Positions 6,589 through 9,008 of a stretch of DNA of 9,008 bases are shown piece after piece. Source of the stretch: DASUZB01 sp035535495 (GTDB lineage Bacteria; Actinomycetota; CALGFH01). The notes beneath the pieces are model-generated. The model made no database searches. It had not been told where the DNA came from and worked only from the letters and a program-made list of their open reading frames with translations. The DNA is taken from positions 1 to 9,008 of the forward strand of contig DATLQA010000262.1 in NCBI GenBank assembly GCA_035535495.1, read 5' to 3'. The translations under genes were made by a program, and so were the position numbers. Each line of letters opens with the position of its first letter. Within the stretch, counting starts at the first letter, position 1.

Positions 6589-8040
6589 CTAGGCGTGGCG
6601 GGCGGGGCAGGCGACGCCGACGAACTCGGGGTGCGCGCCGTCGGTGAAGCGGCAGCCGAAGGTCGGCTCGGCGACCTCATGCCGATCGAGGATGTCGTCG
6701 CCGGCCGGCCGGTGGCCGCTGCGCACCCAGCGGACCAGGTCGTCGAAGCCTCGCTGCAGCTCCGCCAGGGTGAAGCCGCAGTGGGCGTTGCCGCGGATGG
6801 CGCGGGAGACGAACAGCTTCGACTGGTGGTGCTGCCTGGCGCGGCTTGCGTAGATCTGCTCCATCGAGAACGGCACGAACAGGTCGCCGATGTCGTGCAG
6901 CGACAGCACCGGGATGCGGGGGGCGCCGCGCACCGCCGGGATGCCGGTCAGGTCGGTGCTCGCGCTCGCGGTCGCCGCCACCCGCAGGACCTCGTCGTTG
7001 AGCTCGCGCTCCGCCGGCGTCAGGGAGCGCTCGCCGTCGAGCTGGTAGACGGTGTGGACGTTGCTGGTCACGTTGCCGTCGGCGATGCCGATGGTGCCGC
7101 CGGACAGACCGGGGTAGAGGCCGAACAGGAACGGCACGTTGGTGAGCGGGGCGAAGCCGAAGCTGTTCCAGTAGGCGAACGCGCTGTCGATGCCCGGCCG
7201 CGTCCCGCCGCTGCGCTGCTCGACCGCGGCCTGCCAGGTGCGGCCCAGGTCGGTGAGCTGGACGTTGGGGGTGTTGAAGCCGGTGCCGAGCTGCGGCAGC
7301 TCGGACAGGACCTGCTGGACATAGGTGGGCGCGTAGGCCTGGCCCTCGGCGTAGGTCATCGGGAACTGGATGGCGGTCCCGGTCAGCGCGGCGGCGGTCA
7401 CGTTGGCGTCGAGGTAGTGGTCGAACAGGGCGGTGTCGCCGAGCACCCCGCAGTAGGGCATCGCGCCGACGAACTCGCCGCGGAAATGCTCGATCTCCAC
7501 CGCGGTGATGTGGCCGCCCATCGACGCGCCGGTCATGTACAGCGCCCGTTGCGGGCGGCCGACGGCCGTGCGGAACAGGTCGATGAGCGCGTGCGTGTCG
7601 GTGACGCCATGGCCGACGTCGTAGCCGTTGGTCTGGTAGCTGGACGCCGCCCAGGCGAAGCCACGCTGGACGTAGAAGGCGCGCAGGGTCGGGTTGTCGA
7701 CCCAGACGGTGGTGCCGTTGCCCCGGAAGCCGTGCGCGTACAGCACCAGGTCGCGGTTCCAGTGCTTCGGCACTTCGATGCGCCAGGCCGAGCCGCCGTC
7801 GATGCCGGTGTAGACCGTGGAGATCGCGTTGCCCTGCTCGTCGGTGAGCGGCACGAACTGGTTCGACGTGCCGAAGTCGCAGTTCGGGTCGGCCACGGTG
7901 TAGCCGGGCTGGGTCGTGCTCGGCACCGGCGCCGCGCACGCCGCCTGGCCCGCCGCCGAGCCGGCGAACAGCAGCGAGCCCGCCGCCAGCGCCCCCGCCG
8001 CCAGCGAGGCCAGCAGCCTTCGTCTCAGGTCCACCCGCAT
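6589..8040 (-). CDS. Secreted alpha/beta hydrolase
   Basis: A 483-residue exported hydrolase. The N-terminus has a basic stretch (RVDLRRR), a hydrophobic core (LLASLAAGALAAGSLLFAGS) and an A-x-A-like cleavage region near residues 30-37, a typical Sec signal peptide. The mature part shows the fold's landmarks: LYAHGF (100-105, oxyanion region), the nucleophile elbow GASMGG with Ser173, an acidic residue in SLHDIGDLFVP (Asp383 or Asp386), and the histidine in GNAHCGF (His420). An insert of roughly 150 residues between the elbow and the acid could be a lid. Six cysteines remain in or near the mature chain, so disulfides are possible. ATG 8040 is taken as the start; a GTG directly before it (8043) is equally possible, both served by GGGGAGG (8056-8050). 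The substrate is unknown: an esterase, lipase or peptidase-like activity would all fit. Confidence 0.87.
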   Translation of the reverse strand: MRVDLRRRLLASLAAGALAAGSLLFAGSAAGQAACAAPVPSTTQPGYTVADPNCDFGTSNQFVPLTDEQGNAISTVYTGIDGGSAWRIEVPKHWNRDLVLYAHGFRGNGTTVWVDNPTLRAFYVQRGFAWAASSYQTNGYDVGHGVTDTHALIDLFRTAVGRPQRALYMTGASMGGHITAVEIEHFRGEFVGAMPYCGVLGDTALFDHYLDANVTAAALTGTAIQFPMTYAEGQAYAPTYVQQVLSELPQLGTGFNTPNVQLTDLGRTWQAAVEQRSGGTRPGIDSAFAYWNSFGFAPLTNVPFLFGLYPGLSGGTIGIADGNVTSNVHTVYQLDGERSLTPAERELNDEVLRVAATASASTDLTGIPAVRGAPRIPVLSLHDIGDLFVPFSMEQIYASRARQHHQSKLFVSRAIRGNAHCGFTLAELQRGFDDLVRWVRSGHRPAGDDILDRHEVAEPTFGCRFTDGAHPEFVGVACPARHA

Positions 8041-8209
8041 CACACGCCACCTCCCCTACGGCCGCCGCATCCGATCGGCGTCCGGTACGCCCCGTTCTAT
8101 CACTCGGTTGACCGGTTGAGGAAGCGCTGCCGCGCGGCTCGTGTCGCCGTACCGAGCCGCCATCCGGTGCGGTAGCTTGGGTTGGGCGACATCGTGACGT
8201 GAGGGACTG
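8041..8209. promoter_or_regulatory. Divergent intergenic region with a direct repeat
   Basis: This separates the hydrolase and the peptidase genes, so it must hold the promoters of both. It contains the direct repeat GGTTGA-CC-GGTTGA (8106-8111 and 8114-8119), whose first copy includes a TTGACC that could be a -35 box on the plus strand. On the minus strand GATAGA (8098-8093) could be a -10 box for the hydrolase. Neither promoter is convincing on its own. Confidence 0.35.
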
Positions 8210-8947
8210 ATGGCAGCCGAGGCACCTACCATCCTGGCGACCAGCATCGGGTTCTCCAGCGGCGGTCGCGGCGACCTGGACTGGCGGCCGGGACCCGTCT
8301 ACCGGTTCGCCGCCGAGCTGGCCGGCGCCGCCAGGGCGCCGCGCCTGTGTTTCGTGTCGACCGCGACCGGCGACCAGCGTGACTACCTGGCCGCGACCTA
8401 TGCCGCCTTCGCCGGCAGCGACTTGCGCGTCTCCCACCTGGCGCTGTTCCCCATGCCCAACGTCGAGGACGTCCGCGCGCACCTCCTCGGCCAGGACGTG
8501 ATCTGGGTCGCCGGCGGCAGCGTGGTCAACCTGATGGCGGTCTGGCGCGCCCACGGGCTCGACCGGATCCTGTGGGAGTGCTGGCAGGCGGGCGTGGTCC
8601 TCGGCGGCTGCTCGGCCGGCTCGCTGTGCTGGCACCTCGGCGGCACCACCGACTCGTTCGGGCCGGAGCTGCGGAGCTTCACCGATGGGCTGGGATGGCT
8701 GCCGTACTCCAACGGAGTGCACTACGACGCCGAGTCGCAGCGGCGGCCGCTGCTGCACCGGCTGGTCAAGGACGAGGTGCTGCCCGGCGGCTATGCGACC
8801 GACAACGGCGTCGGGCTGGTCTACCGCGGCACCGAGCTGGTCGAGGCGGTCAGCGAGGTCGACGGCGCCGCCGCCTACCTGGTCACGCTCGCCGACGGCG
8901 TGGTCCGCGAGTCGCGGATCGAGCCGCGCCGGCTGACCGACCGCTGA
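8210..8947 (+). CDS. Peptidase E-like serine peptidase (family S51)
   Basis: A 245-residue cytosolic protein of the class I glutamine amidotransferase-like fold, peptidase E branch (alpha-aspartyl dipeptidase group). The region VIWVAGGSVVNLMAVWRAHG (97-116) corresponds to the family's G-G-G-N/S substrate loop. GCSAGSLCW (133-141) is the nucleophile elbow with Ser135. Asp148 in GGTTDSFGPE and His171 in GVHYD occupy the places of the other E. coli PepE catalytic residues. The length is close to E. coli PepE (229 residues). The ATG at 8210 has GAGGG (8201-8205) four bases before it. No signal peptide is seen, so it likely acts inside the cell on short peptides. Cyanophycinase, a relative in the same family, is less likely because that enzyme is usually longer. 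The exact specificity is not readable. Confidence 0.88.
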   Translation: MAAEAPTILATSIGFSSGGRGDLDWRPGPVYRFAAELAGAARAPRLCFVSTATGDQRDYLAATYAAFAGSDLRVSHLALFPMPNVEDVRAHLLGQDVIWVAGGSVVNLMAVWRAHGLDRILWECWQAGVVLGGCSAGSLCWHLGGTTDSFGPELRSFTDGLGWLPYSNGVHYDAESQRRPLLHRLVKDEVLPGGYATDNGVGLVYRGTELVEAVSEVDGAAAYLVTLADGVVRESRIEPRRLTDR

Positions 8948-8972
8948 CGACCGCCTTCGGCGCGGTCGGTCA
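8934..8972 (+). terminator. Hairpin spanning the peptidase stop codon
   Basis: TGACCGACCGC (8934-8944) and GCGGTCGGTCA (8962-8972) are perfect 11-base complements with a 17-base loop. A competing inner stem, GACCGC/GCGGTC (8949-8954 with 8962-8967), uses the same right arm. The left arm lies in the last codons of the peptidase and the stop codon is in the loop. It could be a terminator or, as a new start follows at 8993, a partial terminator between two genes. There is no T run. Confidence 0.5.
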
Positions 8973-8992
8973 CCCTGGTAGGAGACGGACCC

Positions 8993-9008
8993 GTGCTGGC
9001 GGCCCGCT
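8993..9008 (+). CDS. Start of a further gene (partial)
   Basis: A GTG at 8993 is preceded by AGGAGA (8980-8985) at good distance, and the frame VLAAR stays open to the right edge. The spacing from the peptidase (45 bases) would suit a following gene in the same operon. Only five codons are visible, so no family can be named. Confidence 0.5.

Noticed and set aside
7918..7940. Possible lipoprotein signal (lipobox) in the secreted hydrolase at QAAC
   Set aside because: The residue three before the cysteine is Gln, where a lipobox needs a hydrophobic residue such as Leu. An ordinary Sec signal peptide fits better.
5509..8175. Very long plus-strand open frame across the LivM gene and the antisense of the hydrolase
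   Set aside because: It is Arg/Gly/Ala-rich low-complexity translation, overlaps two well-supported genes in other frames and crosses a strong terminator. It is a by-product of high GC content.

Overview
This is a GC-rich window (roughly 70% G+C, strong G/C bias at third codon positions, many GTG starts). It looks like chromosomal DNA from an actinobacterium. The LivM, peptidase and small-protein families here fit that, but nothing in the window fixes a genus. No rRNA, tRNA, CRISPR array or prophage was seen.

Layout, left to right. At the extreme left edge (1-24, minus) there may be the first codons of a divergent gene. A class I SAM-dependent methyltransferase (153-893, +) follows. Next is a gene-poor stretch of about 330 bases (894-1224) with a candidate hairpin and a short, probably decayed minus-strand coding fragment. 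A GNAT-family acetyltransferase (1225-1788, +) comes next. Its 3' end abuts and overlaps what looks like the last ~35 residues of an IS5-type transposase on the minus strand, so this part of the window has been disturbed by a mobile element. A small hypothetical protein (1905-2192, -) lies beyond it, divergent from the main operon.

The core is a tight five-gene block, 2466-6535 (+): a TetR-family regulator and then the four membrane-side parts of a branched-chain-amino-acid-type (LivGFHM) ABC importer, in the order ATPase LivG, ATPase LivF, permease LivH, permease LivM. Gaps are 10-15 bases, or the genes overlap by 4 bases (GTGA), so translational coupling is likely. A good sigma-70-type promoter (TTGACA-18-TAGCGT) and, about 45 bases before it, a perfect 7+2+7 palindrome (ATGAACCGTGGTTCAT) lie upstream of the regulator. 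The palindrome is the best operator candidate. No periplasmic/lipoprotein substrate-binding gene (LivK type) is present, so the substrate cannot be read from this window. The block ends in a 13-bp GC hairpin that also serves the convergent gene.

Right of the hairpin are a secreted alpha/beta hydrolase (6589-8040, -) with a visible Ser-Asp-His set, and, divergent from it, a peptidase E-like (S51 family) serine peptidase (8210-8947, +). A hairpin spans the peptidase stop codon, and a new gene appears to start at 8993 and run off the edge.

I did not find a clearly novel multi-gene system. The most useful leads are the palindrome with the TetR-LivGFHM cassette that lacks a binding protein, and the IS remnant fused to the 3' end of the acetyltransferase.
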